This document shows, piece by piece, positions 18,332 through 26,658 of a stretch of DNA of 64,000 nt (position 1 is the first letter of the stretch; every line of letters begins with the position of its first letter). Below the pieces are notes generated by a model, which did no database searches, was not told where the DNA came from, and saw only the letters and a list, made by a program, of their open reading frames with translations. The position numbers were made by a program, and so were the translations under genes. Source of the stretch: Winogradskyella vidalii. GTDB taxonomy: Bacteria > Bacteroidota > Bacteroidia > Flavobacteriales > Flavobacteriaceae. The stretch spans positions 744,001-808,000 of the forward strand of contig NZ_JABFDG010000001.1 in NCBI RefSeq assembly GCF_013403955.1. The letters run 5' to 3'.

Positions 18332-18862
18332 ATGAAAATTAGAAATTTAATAGCAACATTAGCACTGACGTTTGTAACCGTATTTGCTTTTTCTCAAAAC
18401 GCAGATGATAAGCGTGTAATGAAAGATGCAGAAAAAGCAATTTCAAAATTAAAGAAATCAGACATTGGTTTAGAGAAGTTTTTTAGCAATTCAACGGGAT
18501 ATGTTGTTTTTCCAAATGTAGGAGAAGGTGCATTAGTTGTAGGTGCAGCATCAGGTAATGGTGTTCTTTATGAGAACGGTACTCCTGTAGGTATGGCTGA
18601 TATGAAAAAGTTAGACGTCGGAATTCAGGCAGGTGGTGAATCTTATATGCAGGTTGTTTTCTTTGAAACAGAAGATGCATTAAATGAGTTTAAAGAAGAA
18701 ACTTTAGAGTTTTCTGCAGAAGCTAAAGCCGTAATAGTAGACAAAGGAGCTAGTAAAAAAGCGAATTACAACGATGGCGTTGTGGTCTTTGTTAAATCTA
18801 AAGCTGGTGCAATGGCAGATGCCTCAATTGGTGGTTTAGTATTTAGCTACTCAGAATTCTAA
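18332..18862 (+). CDS. SYLF (Ysc84) lipid-binding domain protein
   Basis: A 176-residue exported protein: signal peptide (ends FAFSQ), then a single SYLF domain (about 25-176) with LKKSDIGLEKFFSNSTGYVVFPNV, GALVVGAASGNGVLYENG, VGIQAGGESYMQVVFF and a C-terminal AGAMADASIGGLVFSY. Eukaryotic Ysc84 binds phosphoinositides; bacterial relatives are periplasmic or envelope-associated and often induced by stress, with no firm function. Monocistronic between two intergenic regions. The ATG is preceded by AATTAGAAATT, nearly the same as the leader end before the hibernation factor gene. Confidence 0.85.
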   Translation: MKIRNLIATLALTFVTVFAFSQNADDKRVMKDAEKAISKLKKSDIGLEKFFSNSTGYVVFPNVGEGALVVGAASGNGVLYENGTPVGMADMKKLDVGIQAGGESYMQVVFFETEDALNEFKEETLEFSAEAKAVIVDKGASKKANYNDGVVVFVKSKAGAMADASIGGLVFSYSEF

Positions 18863-18889
18863 ATAATTAACAAAATCTTATAAGCGTAT

Positions 18890-18920
18890 ATAAAAGTCGA
18901 TTTCAACAATCGGCTTTTAT
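18890..18920 (+). terminator. Hairpin after the SYLF gene
   Basis: ATAAAAGTCGATT pairs with AATCGGCTTTTAT (one G-T pair) around the loop TCAAC. It lies 27 nt after the stop. The T-run is inside the stem, so it may be a weak terminator. Confidence 0.55.
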
Positions 18921-19016
18921 GCGTATTTAAAAAATCATATTATCATTTAATAATTTTTGTCTTAGGTTCTTAAAAATTCAATAAAAAAACATAGTGATTT
19001 ATGTAAATTTTAATAT

Positions 19017-19024
19017 TAAATTTG
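19017..19024 (+). promoter_or_regulatory. Candidate -7 element (TAAATTTG) for the AraC/kinase operon
   Basis: TAAATTTG matches TAnnTTTG, 45 nt before the ATG of the AraC-type regulator. No good -33 TTTG is visible. Confidence 0.4.
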
Positions 19025-19069
19025 ATTTACTCAAATTCGTATATTAATCAAGTGCGTTAAAAATATAAA

Positions 19070-19627
19070 ATGAAATTATTTTTAAAATTCGATTTCACTA
19101 AAATCTGCAATACTATTTTACAAGAAAAACTAAACGCTTGTAATTTTAAGTTTCAACAAACAGCATTTGGAGAAGTTGAACTCCTTGAAAAAGTAACGCG
19201 TGAACAGTTAGATGCATTCAATAGTAGCATTGAAGATTACGGTATTTACGTAATTGAAGATGCTAAAAAAATTATGGTTCAGAAAATTAAAGATGCTATT
19301 ACAGATATGGTATTTAATGAACAAAATAATATCAATGTAAACACATCGGTGTTTTTGGCAGAAAAATTAGATCAAAATTATAATTATCTTTCTAATTTAT
19401 TTTCAGAAATAACGTATACTTCAATAGAAAATTATGTCATTCTACAGAAGATAGAATACACCAAAATATTATTGACAAAAGAAGAACTTTCTTTAACCGA
19501 GATTGCATATAAACTAAATTACTCTAGTGTAGCGCATTTAAGTAAGCAGTTTAAAAATACCACAGGAATAACCCCTTCAGCTTTTCAGCGCATTATTGCT
19601 AAAAGAAAAGGAAACAGTATAGAGTAA
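19070..19627 (+). CDS. Short AraC-family transcription regulator
   Basis: A 185-residue DNA-binding protein. The N-terminal 75 residues form a small alpha/beta region (MKLFLKFDFTKICNTILQEKL...), followed by a complete AraC-type double helix-turn-helix (about 90-182) with FLAEKLDQNYNYLSNLFSE and the signature LSLTEIAYKLNYSSVAHLSKQFKNTTGITPS. There is no sugar-binding cupin. This short form is common in flavobacteria beside two-component genes. It lies 18 nt before a response regulator and 470 nt before a histidine kinase, so the three genes look like one signalling operon. Target genes are unknown; nearby small stress-type genes are candidates. Confidence 0.88.
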   Translation: MKLFLKFDFTKICNTILQEKLNACNFKFQQTAFGEVELLEKVTREQLDAFNSSIEDYGIYVIEDAKKIMVQKIKDAITDMVFNEQNNINVNTSVFLAEKLDQNYNYLSNLFSEITYTSIENYVILQKIEYTKILLTKEELSLTEIAYKLNYSSVAHLSKQFKNTTGITPSAFQRIIAKRKGNSIE

Positions 19628-19645
19628 TTTAAAATATTTGCCACT

Positions 19646-20092
19646 ATGAATAAAGAATACATCAATATAGCTCTAGCTGATGATGATGAAGATGATAGAT
19701 TCTTTTTTACCGAAGCTTTTGAAGAACTAAAGATAAAAAATAAAGTAACGACCTTTAAGGACGGTATAGATTTGATGTTACATTTAGAACAAGAAAGCAA
19801 TGTGCTTCCTGATTTATTGTTTTTAGATTTAAACATGCCCAAGAAATCAGGTATAGAATGCCTAAAGGAAATTAAATTAAATACCAAATTTAAAGATTTA
19901 ATCATAGCCATTTATTCTACGTCCTCCTCAGAAGAAGATGTAGAAAAAACATTTGTGTTAGGGGCTAATATTTATATTACTAAACCAAATGATTTCGAAA
20001 AGTTAAAAAAAGTGCTTTCTGAAGTTGTGACTACAAATTGGCAGTATCATACCAGTGGTTTAAACAAAGAAAACTTTTTATTACGTCTATAA
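19646..20092 (+). CDS. Single-domain response regulator (CheY-like receiver)
   Basis: A 148-residue receiver domain without output domain. Acidic pocket ADDDEDD (residues 11-17), phospho-acceptor Asp61 in LLFLDLNMPKKSG, switch Ser/Thr in AIYSTSSS (about 93) and conserved Lys in YITKPNDF. It belongs to the PleD/Rcp1-like small regulators that relay phosphate between kinases and partner proteins. Only 3 nt separate its stop from the histidine kinase start, so the two are translationally linked and very probably a cognate pair. Confidence 0.92.
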   Translation: MNKEYINIALADDDEDDRFFFTEAFEELKIKNKVTTFKDGIDLMLHLEQESNVLPDLLFLDLNMPKKSGIECLKEIKLNTKFKDLIIAIYSTSSSEEDVEKTFVLGANIYITKPNDFEKLKKVLSEVVTTNWQYHTSGLNKENFLLRL

Positions 20093-20095
20093 ATT

Positions 20096-21877
20096 ATGCT
20101 ATTAACTCCTAGTAAACTTTTAAAAATTGTATTTGGCGTTGGACTCTTCGTTATATTGTGCATAGGAGGCATAACATATAAACATTTAGGTTCACTTTCT
20201 CAAACCTCAGAGGTTGTAATGGATACTTACAACTTAAGAAATGAATTAGAAACTATTATATCTAACCTTAAAGATGCTGAGTTAGGTCATAGAGGTTTTT
20301 TACTCACCAATGATTCGCTGTTTTTAGAGCCCTACCAAGAAAGTATAGATAAAATAACCAACAATCTTAATAGGTTAGATACTTTAATCATTAAAAATAA
20401 TGGACAACGTAAAAATCTAAATCAACTAGAAATTGATATTGCTAAACGGTTTATAATATTCAATAAATCCTTAGACATTGTTGAAGATAAAAGTGCTCTT
20501 AGTAATGAGTTATTCATTTTGTTGCATGAAGGTAAATATAAAATGGATCGCATTCGTGATGATATTTCTGTAATGTTAGATTTTGAAAACAAAATGTTAT
20601 TAGAAAATCAGAAAAAGAATGAACAAGCCATTGGTACAACCCCTTTATTCTTGTATGGAATTTTAATTATAACACTAGTATTATTGCTTGTAGCTTATGC
20701 TAAAATTAATCGGGATTTAAAAATATTAAAAGATAATAACGAAGATTTAGAAATATTTAAACAGCTAACTGAACAGGCTGAAATTATTAATGATAGTAGT
20801 ACATGGGTTTGGGATATAGAGAATAATACGTTTAAGTTTTCTGATAATTTGTACCGTTTAATAGGTGAAGAACCTCAGAGTTTTGAGTCTACTTTAGAAA
20901 ACTATATGAGTTATGTGCATGATGATGATCGCGAAATTTTAGGGCAACAAATTAATTTGATGTTTAAGGAAGAGAAATTTCCTTTTATTAATTATAGAGT
21001 TGTACATAAAGATGGAACCGTGAGATGCTTAAGAGGCTACGGGCAGCTAATGGATTCTGAACTTGGTGAAAAATTTTTACTTGGTATAACGATGGATATT
21101 ACCGATGATTTAAAAAATTATGAAACCATTGAAGAACGCAACAAGGAATTAGAACGCAACAATAAAGAGCTGTCTGCTTTTAATTATGTGGCGAGTCACG
21201 ATTTACAAGAGCCTTTAAGAAAAATTCAAACCTTTATTTCGCGTTTAGAAACTAAAGAGAAAGAAAATATTTCAGAAAAAGGACAATTCTATTTAGAAAA
21301 AATAAAATCTTCTTCGGCAAGAATGCGAATGTTAATAGAAGATTTACTTCAGTATTCGCGAACTAATAATTCTGATAGTGAATTTAAGCGTACCAACATG
21401 AACATTCTATTAGAGAATGCTAAACAAGAATTGTCAGATAGTATTGAGGCTAAAAATGCTGTTGTTATCAGTGCTGATTTGCCTACCATGGAAGTCGTTT
21501 CTTTCCAAATACAACAATTGTTTATTAATTTACTTAGCAACTCTTTAAAATACTCAAAAGAAGGCGTGGCACCTAAAATAGAAATTACTCATCAGGAAGT
21601 TAGCTCAGATGATGTTGTTGAGATATTAAATAAATCCTTGTTTAAATACCATCACAAAATTACATTTACAGATAATGGTATTGGGTTTGATCAAATTTAT
21701 GGTGAAAAGATTTTTGACCTTTTTAATAGGTTACACGGCAAATCTGAATATTCTGGTACGGGTATTGGTTTAGCCATATGCAAAAAAATTGTTGACAATC
21801 ATAATGGTGTAATCCTCGCAGAAGGACAACCTAATATAGGTGCAACTTTTACAATTTACTTACCTTTCTTAAAATAG
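20096..21877 (+). CDS. CHASE3-PAS sensor histidine kinase
   Basis: A 593-residue membrane kinase. Order: TM1 (about 9-30), periplasmic CHASE3 sensor domain (35-178, with DAELGHRGFLLTND), TM2 (182-202), a PAS domain (225-345, SSTWVWDIENNTFKFSDNLYRL), HisKA with the phosphorylatable His in ASHDLQEPLRKI (about residue 366), and HATPase_c with N-box LLSNSLKYSKEG, G1 DNGIGFD and G2 GTGIGLAICKKIVDNH. It resembles phytochrome-like kinases but has no chromophore-binding GAF domain. Last gene of the AraC-receiver-kinase set. The CHASE3 ligand is unknown; such kinases often respond to envelope or osmotic stress. Confidence 0.92.
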   Translation: MLLTPSKLLKIVFGVGLFVILCIGGITYKHLGSLSQTSEVVMDTYNLRNELETIISNLKDAELGHRGFLLTNDSLFLEPYQESIDKITNNLNRLDTLIIKNNGQRKNLNQLEIDIAKRFIIFNKSLDIVEDKSALSNELFILLHEGKYKMDRIRDDISVMLDFENKMLLENQKKNEQAIGTTPLFLYGILIITLVLLLVAYAKINRDLKILKDNNEDLEIFKQLTEQAEIINDSSTWVWDIENNTFKFSDNLYRLIGEEPQSFESTLENYMSYVHDDDREILGQQINLMFKEEKFPFINYRVVHKDGTVRCLRGYGQLMDSELGEKFLLGITMDITDDLKNYETIEERNKELERNNKELSAFNYVASHDLQEPLRKIQTFISRLETKEKENISEKGQFYLEKIKSSSARMRMLIEDLLQYSRTNNSDSEFKRTNMNILLENAKQELSDSIEAKNAVVISADLPTMEVVSFQIQQLFINLLSNSLKYSKEGVAPKIEITHQEVSSDDVVEILNKSLFKYHHKITFTDNGIGFDQIYGEKIFDLFNRLHGKSEYSGTGIGLAICKKIVDNHNGVILAEGQPNIGATFTIYLPFLK

Positions 21878-21888
21878 TATAAAATATT

Positions 21889-21905
21889 ATTGAAATTGTA
21901 TAACA
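21889..21905 (+). promoter_or_regulatory. 17-nt motif copy 1 (ATTGRAATTGTATAACA)
   Basis: ATTGAAATTGTATAACA, identical in 16 of 17 positions to the copy at 22357-22373. It lies just after the kinase stop and 125 nt upstream of the small membrane protein gene. A regulator binding site or a non-housekeeping promoter is inferred from duplication alone. Confidence 0.35.
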
Positions 21906-22030
21906 CTAACAGATTTCTATTAAGGATATTTGTCTATTATTTGGTGTTCAGCATATTATGATGATTCTTCTTCCCCCTATAGATTAATATGCTTTTAATA
22001 CTAAAGTCTTAAATCTATGCTATTTGTTTT

Positions 22031-22168
22031 ATGAAAACCTTGCTCTATATCTTTCTTGTGCTATTAATTATCCTATGGGCATTAGGCTATTTCGTATTTT
22101 CTCTCAATTCTGAAATTCATTTATTATTGGTGCTGGCTTTTTTTATCTTGATTTCTCTTAGTAAGTAA
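22031..22168 (+). CDS. Small lmo0937/DUF5670-type membrane protein
   Basis: A 45-residue hydrophobic protein (begins MKTLLYIFLVLLIILWALGY, ends LISLSK). Two membrane segments are visible, residues 3-24 and 31-43, separated by SLNSEIH. The pattern L.ILWALG.....HLLLVLA matches the tiny lmo0937 family membrane proteins, which in Bacteroidota are often found beside stress genes. No function is known. The 17-nt repeated motif lies upstream. The gene stands alone between the histidine kinase and another small ORF, all on the plus strand. Confidence 0.72.
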   Translation: MKTLLYIFLVLLIILWALGYFVFSLNSEIHLLLVLAFFILISLSK

Positions 22169-22356
22169 GTATCGTAAGTCTAAACAAGACTTGTTTCTTT
22201 TTAATTATTTTCTTTTCTACTCTGTTAACACATAGTAAATAGTATATGTTGTTAATTACCAATAGAATGCATGCCGTTATCTCCCGCTAATTATTAAAAA
22301 ATTAACCTCTTCTTTTAAGTTTTGTTTAACATAAATCCTGAATCTTGTAACAAAAC

Positions 22357-22373
22357 ATTGGAATTGTATAACA
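22357..22373 (+). promoter_or_regulatory. 17-nt motif copy 2 (ATTGRAATTGTATAACA)
   Basis: ATTGGAATTGTATAACA, one mismatch to the copy at 21889-21905, placed 60 nt before the 44-residue ORF. Both copies precede small genes in the same orientation, suggesting common control. Confidence 0.35.
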
Positions 22374-22433
22374 GAAAACAAGGCTTGTGGTTGTTTCTTT
22401 GTATCAGCAATGTAGAACTAAAAACTAACGACC

Positions 22434-22568
22434 ATGAAATTTACATCACAACTTATTCAAAATCAATTTTCAAAAGTAGGTAGGATATTCCCTAAACCGA
22501 ATTTAAATACAAAAACAAACCTTAATGACCAACCTCATAAGGTAGAACAGAAGAAGCAGTTGATTTAA
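22434..22568 (+). CDS. Small basic protein of unknown function
   Basis: A possible 44-residue protein (MKFTSQLIQNQFSK...RIFPKPN...KQLI). It is polar and rich in Asn, Gln and Lys, with no membrane segment or signal peptide. No family was recognised. Reasons to keep it: ATG preceded by a spaced leader (AACGACC), the 17-nt motif 60 nt upstream, same orientation as its neighbours, and a 71-nt gap before the next gene. It could equally be a leader peptide of the downstream AraC gene or a chance ORF in AT-rich DNA. Comparison with related genomes would decide. Confidence 0.4.
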   Translation: MKFTSQLIQNQFSKVGRIFPKPNLNTKTNLNDQPHKVEQKKQLI

Positions 22569-22639
22569 GTTTCAATTACTTAATTACAACCACATTTTAA
22601 TAATAACAATCAATTAGTCTAACCATAAAACCAATAATC

Positions 22640-23656
22640 ATGAAAATTATAGATATCAAAGCAACCAATTTGCAAGCTATGTTTCAAGCTTTAAAAAATA
22701 CAATAGGTGGAACATTTACGACACAGTTTAATGAAGGAGAATTATATATCGATAATGGCGTTGGCAAAGGATTCATTAGAGGTATAGAGTTAGAAAGAGA
22801 TACTACGTTTGTAGAATTTGATATAAAATTCAAAGAAGACGTAAAATTTGTTATCAAAAGTCCACAACGTGCCGTTGCTAATTTCCTTTATTGTAAAGAA
22901 GGTCGATTATCGCATTCTTTTTTAAACACCAACCGAGTTAAAACAGTTGAGACATTCCAAACGGGTGTATCGGCCAATATAACAACAAATGAAAATCATA
23001 TCAATTTTTATAAAGATATATACGTCAATGCCACAATTATTTCAGTTAATACATCTAAACGAAGTTCGAGAGAACACACGATTAACAAAATGGTTTCTGA
23101 AATTTTTATAAAAAATAACACAAAAGATTACAGTTACATTGGATCTTATAATTTAAAAATTGCTGATAGCATAAAACAATTAAAAGCTATAAAACAATCT
23201 GGAGTTGTAAGAACGCTACTTATACAAGGTTTAGTTAATGTTATACTTGCTATGGAAATAGAACAACATTCAATTGATGTAAAAAGCGATAAAAATCCAT
23301 CAGGATCACTAACAGCTTACGAGTTAAAACAGGTTAAAGAATTGTCTGATTATATTAACAATTTTCCTGAAACTAATTTAAGTGTCACAGAATTAGCAGC
23401 AAAGATTTCAATTAGTCCAGCTAAAGTTCAAGAAGGCTTTAAGTTAATGCACGATAAGACTTTGAATAATTATATAAGATATGTTAGAGTTAAAAAATCG
23501 GAAGAGCTTATAAAAAATACCGACTTAAATATTTCTGAAATTGTGTACTCACTTGGATTTTCAAGTAGAAGTTATTTTTCTAAAATCTTTAAAGAACAAT
23601 ATAAGTGCTCACCAATAGAGTACAAACAAAACAATAAGTTAGCTGCTACAGCATAA
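22640..23656 (+). CDS. AraC-family transcription regulator
   Basis: A 338-residue regulator. The N-terminal 220 residues form a sensor-like domain without clear cupin motifs (starts MKIIDIKATNLQAMFQALKN; contains ERDTTFVEFDIKFKEDVKF), then a complete AraC helix-turn-helix pair (about 235-330) with NLSVTELAAKISISPAKVQEGFK and NISEIVYSLGFSSRSYFSKIFKEQYKCSP. This type, with a weak sensor domain, is frequent in Flavobacteriaceae. It is the last gene of a run of regulators and small ORFs, followed by a terminator. Target unknown. Confidence 0.87.
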   Translation: MKIIDIKATNLQAMFQALKNTIGGTFTTQFNEGELYIDNGVGKGFIRGIELERDTTFVEFDIKFKEDVKFVIKSPQRAVANFLYCKEGRLSHSFLNTNRVKTVETFQTGVSANITTNENHINFYKDIYVNATIISVNTSKRSSREHTINKMVSEIFIKNNTKDYSYIGSYNLKIADSIKQLKAIKQSGVVRTLLIQGLVNVILAMEIEQHSIDVKSDKNPSGSLTAYELKQVKELSDYINNFPETNLSVTELAAKISISPAKVQEGFKLMHDKTLNNYIRYVRVKKSEELIKNTDLNISEIVYSLGFSSRSYFSKIFKEQYKCSPIEYKQNNKLAATA

Positions 23657-23667
23657 CATATATAAAT

Positions 23668-23712
23668 GCGGTTGAGTAAGTATTATATTTAATAGTTATT
23701 CAACCGCTTTTT
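23668..23712 (+). terminator. Terminator after the second AraC gene
   Basis: GCGGTTGAGTAA (23668-23679) pairs with TTATTCAACCGC (23696-23707), one G-T pair, 16-nt loop, then TTTTTC. 11 nt after the stop codon. Confidence 0.8.
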
Positions 23713-23749
23713 CATTTTTTGATTCACCTTAAATATAAAATGAAATTTA

Positions 23750-23757
23750 TATTTTTG
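23750..23757 (+). promoter_or_regulatory. -7 element (TATTTTTG) immediately before the methyltransferase ATG
   Basis: TATTTTTG matches TAnnTTTG and ends 4 nt before the ATG at 23762. With the usual 5-7 nt to the transcription start, the mRNA would begin at or next to the start codon (leaderless). Confidence 0.4.
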
Positions 23758-23761
23758 ACCG

Positions 23762-24220
23762 ATGAATGATAATTTAAAAAATGAATTCTTTGGTATTGGC
23801 ATCCAAAACGGAAAAACACCAGAAAATCTAGGCGTATTATGGCGGTCAGCTCAAAATTTAGGCGCTAGTTTTATTTTTACGATTGGTAACCGTTATGCTA
23901 AGCAAGCATGTGATACACACAATGCAGTTAAATCCATGCCATACTTCCACTACGAAACTTTTGAAGACTTCTTTAATAACCTGCCTAAAGGCGCACGACT
24001 GGTTGGTGTAGAATTAACCGATGAGGCTGTTGCTTTAGAGACTTTTAATCATCCTAGACGTTGTGTTTATCTGCTAGGTGCAGAAGACCATGGCTTATCT
24101 AACGAAGCCATAAATAAAAGTCATTTTCTAATAAAATTTAAATCACAATTAAGCCTCAATGTAGCTGTTGCAGGAAGCATAATTATGTATGATAGAGGCA
24201 TTGATAAACCTCGAGTTTAG
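23762..24220 (+). CDS. SPOUT-type RNA methyltransferase (TrmH/SpoU family)
   Basis: A 152-residue S-adenosylmethionine-dependent RNA 2'-O-methyltransferase of the SpoU family. The three SPOUT motifs are visible: motif 1 NLGVLWRSAQNLGA with its Arg near residue 28, motif 2 VYLLGAEDHGLS, motif 3 SLNVAVAGSIIMYD. There is no N-terminal RNA-binding extension, so it resembles TrmL-length enzymes that modify tRNA wobble positions, but the substrate cannot be fixed. Convergent with rho, separated by a terminator. Confidence 0.85.
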   Translation: MNDNLKNEFFGIGIQNGKTPENLGVLWRSAQNLGASFIFTIGNRYAKQACDTHNAVKSMPYFHYETFEDFFNNLPKGARLVGVELTDEAVALETFNHPRRCVYLLGAEDHGLSNEAINKSHFLIKFKSQLSLNVAVAGSIIMYDRGIDKPRV

Positions 24221-24233
24221 TTCTTATTGCACA

Positions 24234-24265
24234 TAAAAAAACCTTGAACATTATGCTCAAGGTTT
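24234..24265 (-). terminator. Terminator between methyltransferase gene and rho
   Basis: AAACCTTGA (24239-24247) and TCAAGGTTT (24257-24265) form a 9-bp stem. On the minus strand it is followed by seven T, making it a good rho-gene terminator; it may also slow plus-strand transcription. Confidence 0.82.
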
Positions 24266-24288
24266 GTTGTTATGAATTAAAAAGGGTT

Positions 24289-25962
24289 TTAACCATTCAT
24301 AGAAATTAAAAACTCTTCATTATTTTTTGTTTGCTTAAAACGATCATTAATAAATTCCATAGCTTCAACCGGATTCATGTCAGCTAAGTACTTACGCATT
24401 ACCCACATTCTTTGAATCGTTGTTTCGTCTAATAAGATATCATCACGTCTTGTACTCGATGAGGTTAAATCTATCGCTGGGAAAATACGACGGTTAGAAA
24501 TCTTACGATCTAACTGTAATTCCATATTACCAGTTCCTTTAAATTCTTCAAAGATTACTTCGTCCATTTTAGAACCAGTTTCGGTCAATGCCGTCGCAAT
24601 AATAGTTAAAGAACCACCATTTTCGATGTTACGAGCAGCACCAAAGAAACGTTTTGGTTTGTGTAAGGCATTAGCATCAACACCACCCGAAAGTATTTTA
24701 CCAGATGCTGGTTGTACGGTGTTGTAAGCTCTTGCTAAACGCGTAATAGAATCTAATAATATAACCACATCGTGTCCGCATTCTACTAATCGTTTTGCTT
24801 TTTCTAAAACAATATTAGCAATTCTAACGTGTTCGTGAGCTTCTTTATCAAAAGTAGAAGCAATAACTTCACCACGTACATTACGTTGCATATCTGTTAC
24901 TTCTTCAGGACGTTCATCAATTAATAAAATCATTTGATAAACTTCAGGATGATTTGCTGCAATAGCATTAGCCACATCCTTAAGTAACATGGTTTTTCCT
25001 GTTTTAGGCTGTGATACAATCATACCACGTTGCCCTTTACCAATAGGAGAAAACAAATCCATTATTCGTGTAGAAATTGTGGCTTGTCGTTCAGCAATAT
25101 TGAATTTTTCTTGAGGAAATAATGGTGTTAAGTGCTCAAAAGCAACACGATCTCTAACAACATTAGGGTTTTGACCGTTGATTTTACTCACTTTAATAAG
25201 TGGAAAATATTTTTCACCTTCTTTAGGAGGTCTTACACGTCCAAGAACGGTATCACCTGTTTTTAAGCCAAATAATCTAATTTGAGATTGGGATACATAA
25301 ATATCATCAGGAGAGGAAAGGTAATTGTAATCCGAAGATCTTAAAAATCCATAACCATCTTGCATAATATCTAATACACCTTCACTCTCAATGATAGCAT
25401 CAAATTCATAATCAGGCTCGCGGTAACGATTTCTGCTATCCTTATTGCCATTATTTTTATTGTTACCATCTTTAGAACGTGTTTGTCTATTATCCTTGTT
25501 TTGAGGACGTCTATTGTCGTCTTTACGAGGATTAGGCTTCTTTTGTTCTTGAGGTTTATTCTGAGTTTTGTCTTTTGAAGTTGTATCTGTTTTCGATTTG
25601 TCCTCTTGAGCTTTACGTTCTTGAGGTTTACGAGGTGCGGGTTTCTTCTTTTCTTGAGGCTTAACTGCAGCAGCTTCTGCTTTGTTGTCCGAAAATTCTA
25701 AAGATTTTTGGTCTTTACCATCTTTAGGTGCTTTCTGTACTCTAGCACGTTTCTGTGTCGGTTTACTTGGCGCTTTTTTCTCTGGTGTTTTTTCTGTCTC
25801 AACCTTAGCTTTGACCTCTTCTGGGTTAGCAGCTTGGTAGTCCAAGATTTTGTAAACCAGGTCTAGTTTTTTTTGAGTACGGTATTTTGGTACGTTTAGT
25901 TGTTTTGCTATTTCCTGTAATTCAGGAAGTTTTTTAGCTTTTAACTGAGAAATTTCAAACAT
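24289..25962 (-). CDS. rho: Transcription termination factor Rho
   Basis: A 557-residue hexameric RNA helicase that ends transcription. Order: N-terminal Rho-N helical domain (1-48, [22 protein letters not shown]), a long Lys/Pro/Gln-rich low-complexity insert (about 50-185) absent from E. coli Rho (419 residues), the cold-shock-like RNA-binding domain ([21 protein letters not shown]), then the ATPase core with Walker [14 protein letters not shown], Walker [17 protein letters not shown], the Q- and R-loops ([20 protein letters not shown]). Bacteroides Rho has a similar disordered insert that drives condensate formation; the same is inferred here. Transcribed alone, divergent from the DUF4293 gene. 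Confidence 0.97.
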   Translation of the reverse strand: MFEISQLKAKKLPELQEIAKQLNVPKYRTQKKLDLVYKILDYQAANPEEVKAKVETEKTPEKKAPSKPTQKRARVQKAPKDGKDQKSLEFSDNKAEAAAVKPQEKKKPAPRKPQERKAQEDKSKTDTTSKDKTQNKPQEQKKPNPRKDDNRRPQNKDNRQTRSKDGNNKNNGNKDSRNRYREPDYEFDAIIESEGVLDIMQDGYGFLRSSDYNYLSSPDDIYVSQSQIRLFGLKTGDTVLGRVRPPKEGEKYFPLIKVSKINGQNPNVVRDRVAFEHLTPLFPQEKFNIAERQATISTRIMDLFSPIGKGQRGMIVSQPKTGKTMLLKDVANAIAANHPEVYQMILLIDERPEEVTDMQRNVRGEVIASTFDKEAHEHVRIANIVLEKAKRLVECGHDVVILLDSITRLARAYNTVQPASGKILSGGVDANALHKPKRFFGAARNIENGGSLTIIATALTETGSKMDEVIFEEFKGTGNMELQLDRKISNRRIFPAIDLTSSSTRRDDILLDETTIQRMWVMRKYLADMNPVEAMEFINDRFKQTKNNEEFLISMNG

Positions 25963-26149
25963 TCTGTATGTTATATATGTATTATAATTTTGATATTATT
26001 AAATCAATATTTTCTAAATGAAATAAAAAGAAAAAAAGTGATATTAATTTGGAAGATTAGAAAGATGCAATTCAGTACGCTGCGTCTTACTATTGCAATA
26101 ATACGATTTTATTTTAAAACATTTTCTATCTTTTTAAAAAATAAACTCC

Positions 26150-26157
26150 TAATTTTG
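26150..26157 (+). promoter_or_regulatory. -7 promoter element (TAATTTTG) for the DUF4293 gene
   Basis: TAATTTTG fits TAnnTTTG and lies 22 nt before the ATG. A T-rich block sits about 17 nt upstream, without an exact TTTG. Confidence 0.5.
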
Positions 26158-26179
26158 CAGAACTTTTTTAATAAAAGAT

Positions 26180-26590
26180 ATGATTCAACGCATTCAAACT
26201 CTATATTTATTTTTAGCTGCAGTAATTTCAGCCGGCTTAATATTTGTGTTTCATTTGTGGACAGATAACCAAGGCGCTAAGGTTTTTGCCTTAGATAATT
26301 ATTTATACTTAGGCTTGTTTTTAGGCTCAGCTTTATTATCTTTGATTTCAATATTTAGATTTAAAGACCGGAAATCTCAATTTGTTTTGGGACGACTGAA
26401 TATCATATTAAACTTTATTTTACTAGGAATCTTTGTATATCAATCTCTTAGCTTATCTGGAGAAACTAACGTTTCGGAGAAAGGTATTGGGATGCTTCTT
26501 CCTATTTTTTCTATTGTGTGTTTAGTCTTGGCTAACAAGGCTATAAAAAAGGATGAAGATCTTGTAAAATCTGTAGATCGATTACGATAG
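26180..26590 (+). CDS. DUF4293 integral membrane protein
   Basis: A 136-residue membrane protein with four predicted helices (about 4-26, 42-60, 70-90, 103-121) and a short charged tail. The start MIQRIQTLYLFLA is the signature of DUF4293, a family restricted to Bacteroidota and typically next to rho, as here. Function unknown. The ATG at 26180 is chosen because it follows a promoter element by 22 nt and begins the conserved domain; a longer overlapping frame in another phase is not coding. Own terminator follows. Confidence 0.85.
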   Translation: MIQRIQTLYLFLAAVISAGLIFVFHLWTDNQGAKVFALDNYLYLGLFLGSALLSLISIFRFKDRKSQFVLGRLNIILNFILLGIFVYQSLSLSGETNVSEKGIGMLLPIFSIVCLVLANKAIKKDEDLVKSVDRLR

Positions 26591-26617
26591 ACCTAAAATC
26601 TTAGTAGTATTAGTGTG

Positions 26618-26649
26618 AAAAACCCAAACGCTGCCGTTTGGGTTTTTTT
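26618..26649 (+). terminator. Strong terminator after the DUF4293 gene
   Basis: 13-bp perfect stem (AAAAACCCAAACG, loop CTGC, CGTTTGGGTTTTT) followed by TT. 27 nt after the stop codon. Confidence 0.93.
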
Positions 26650-26658
26650 ATGGATAAA

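Noticed and set aside
20096..21877. Histidine kinase as a phytochrome
   Set aside because: No GAF/PHY chromophore domain; the sensor part is CHASE3 plus PAS.
25990..26268. 92-codon plus-strand frame before the DUF4293 gene
   Set aside because: Low-complexity Ile/Lys/Phe-rich translation in the intergenic region, overlapping the real gene in another phase.
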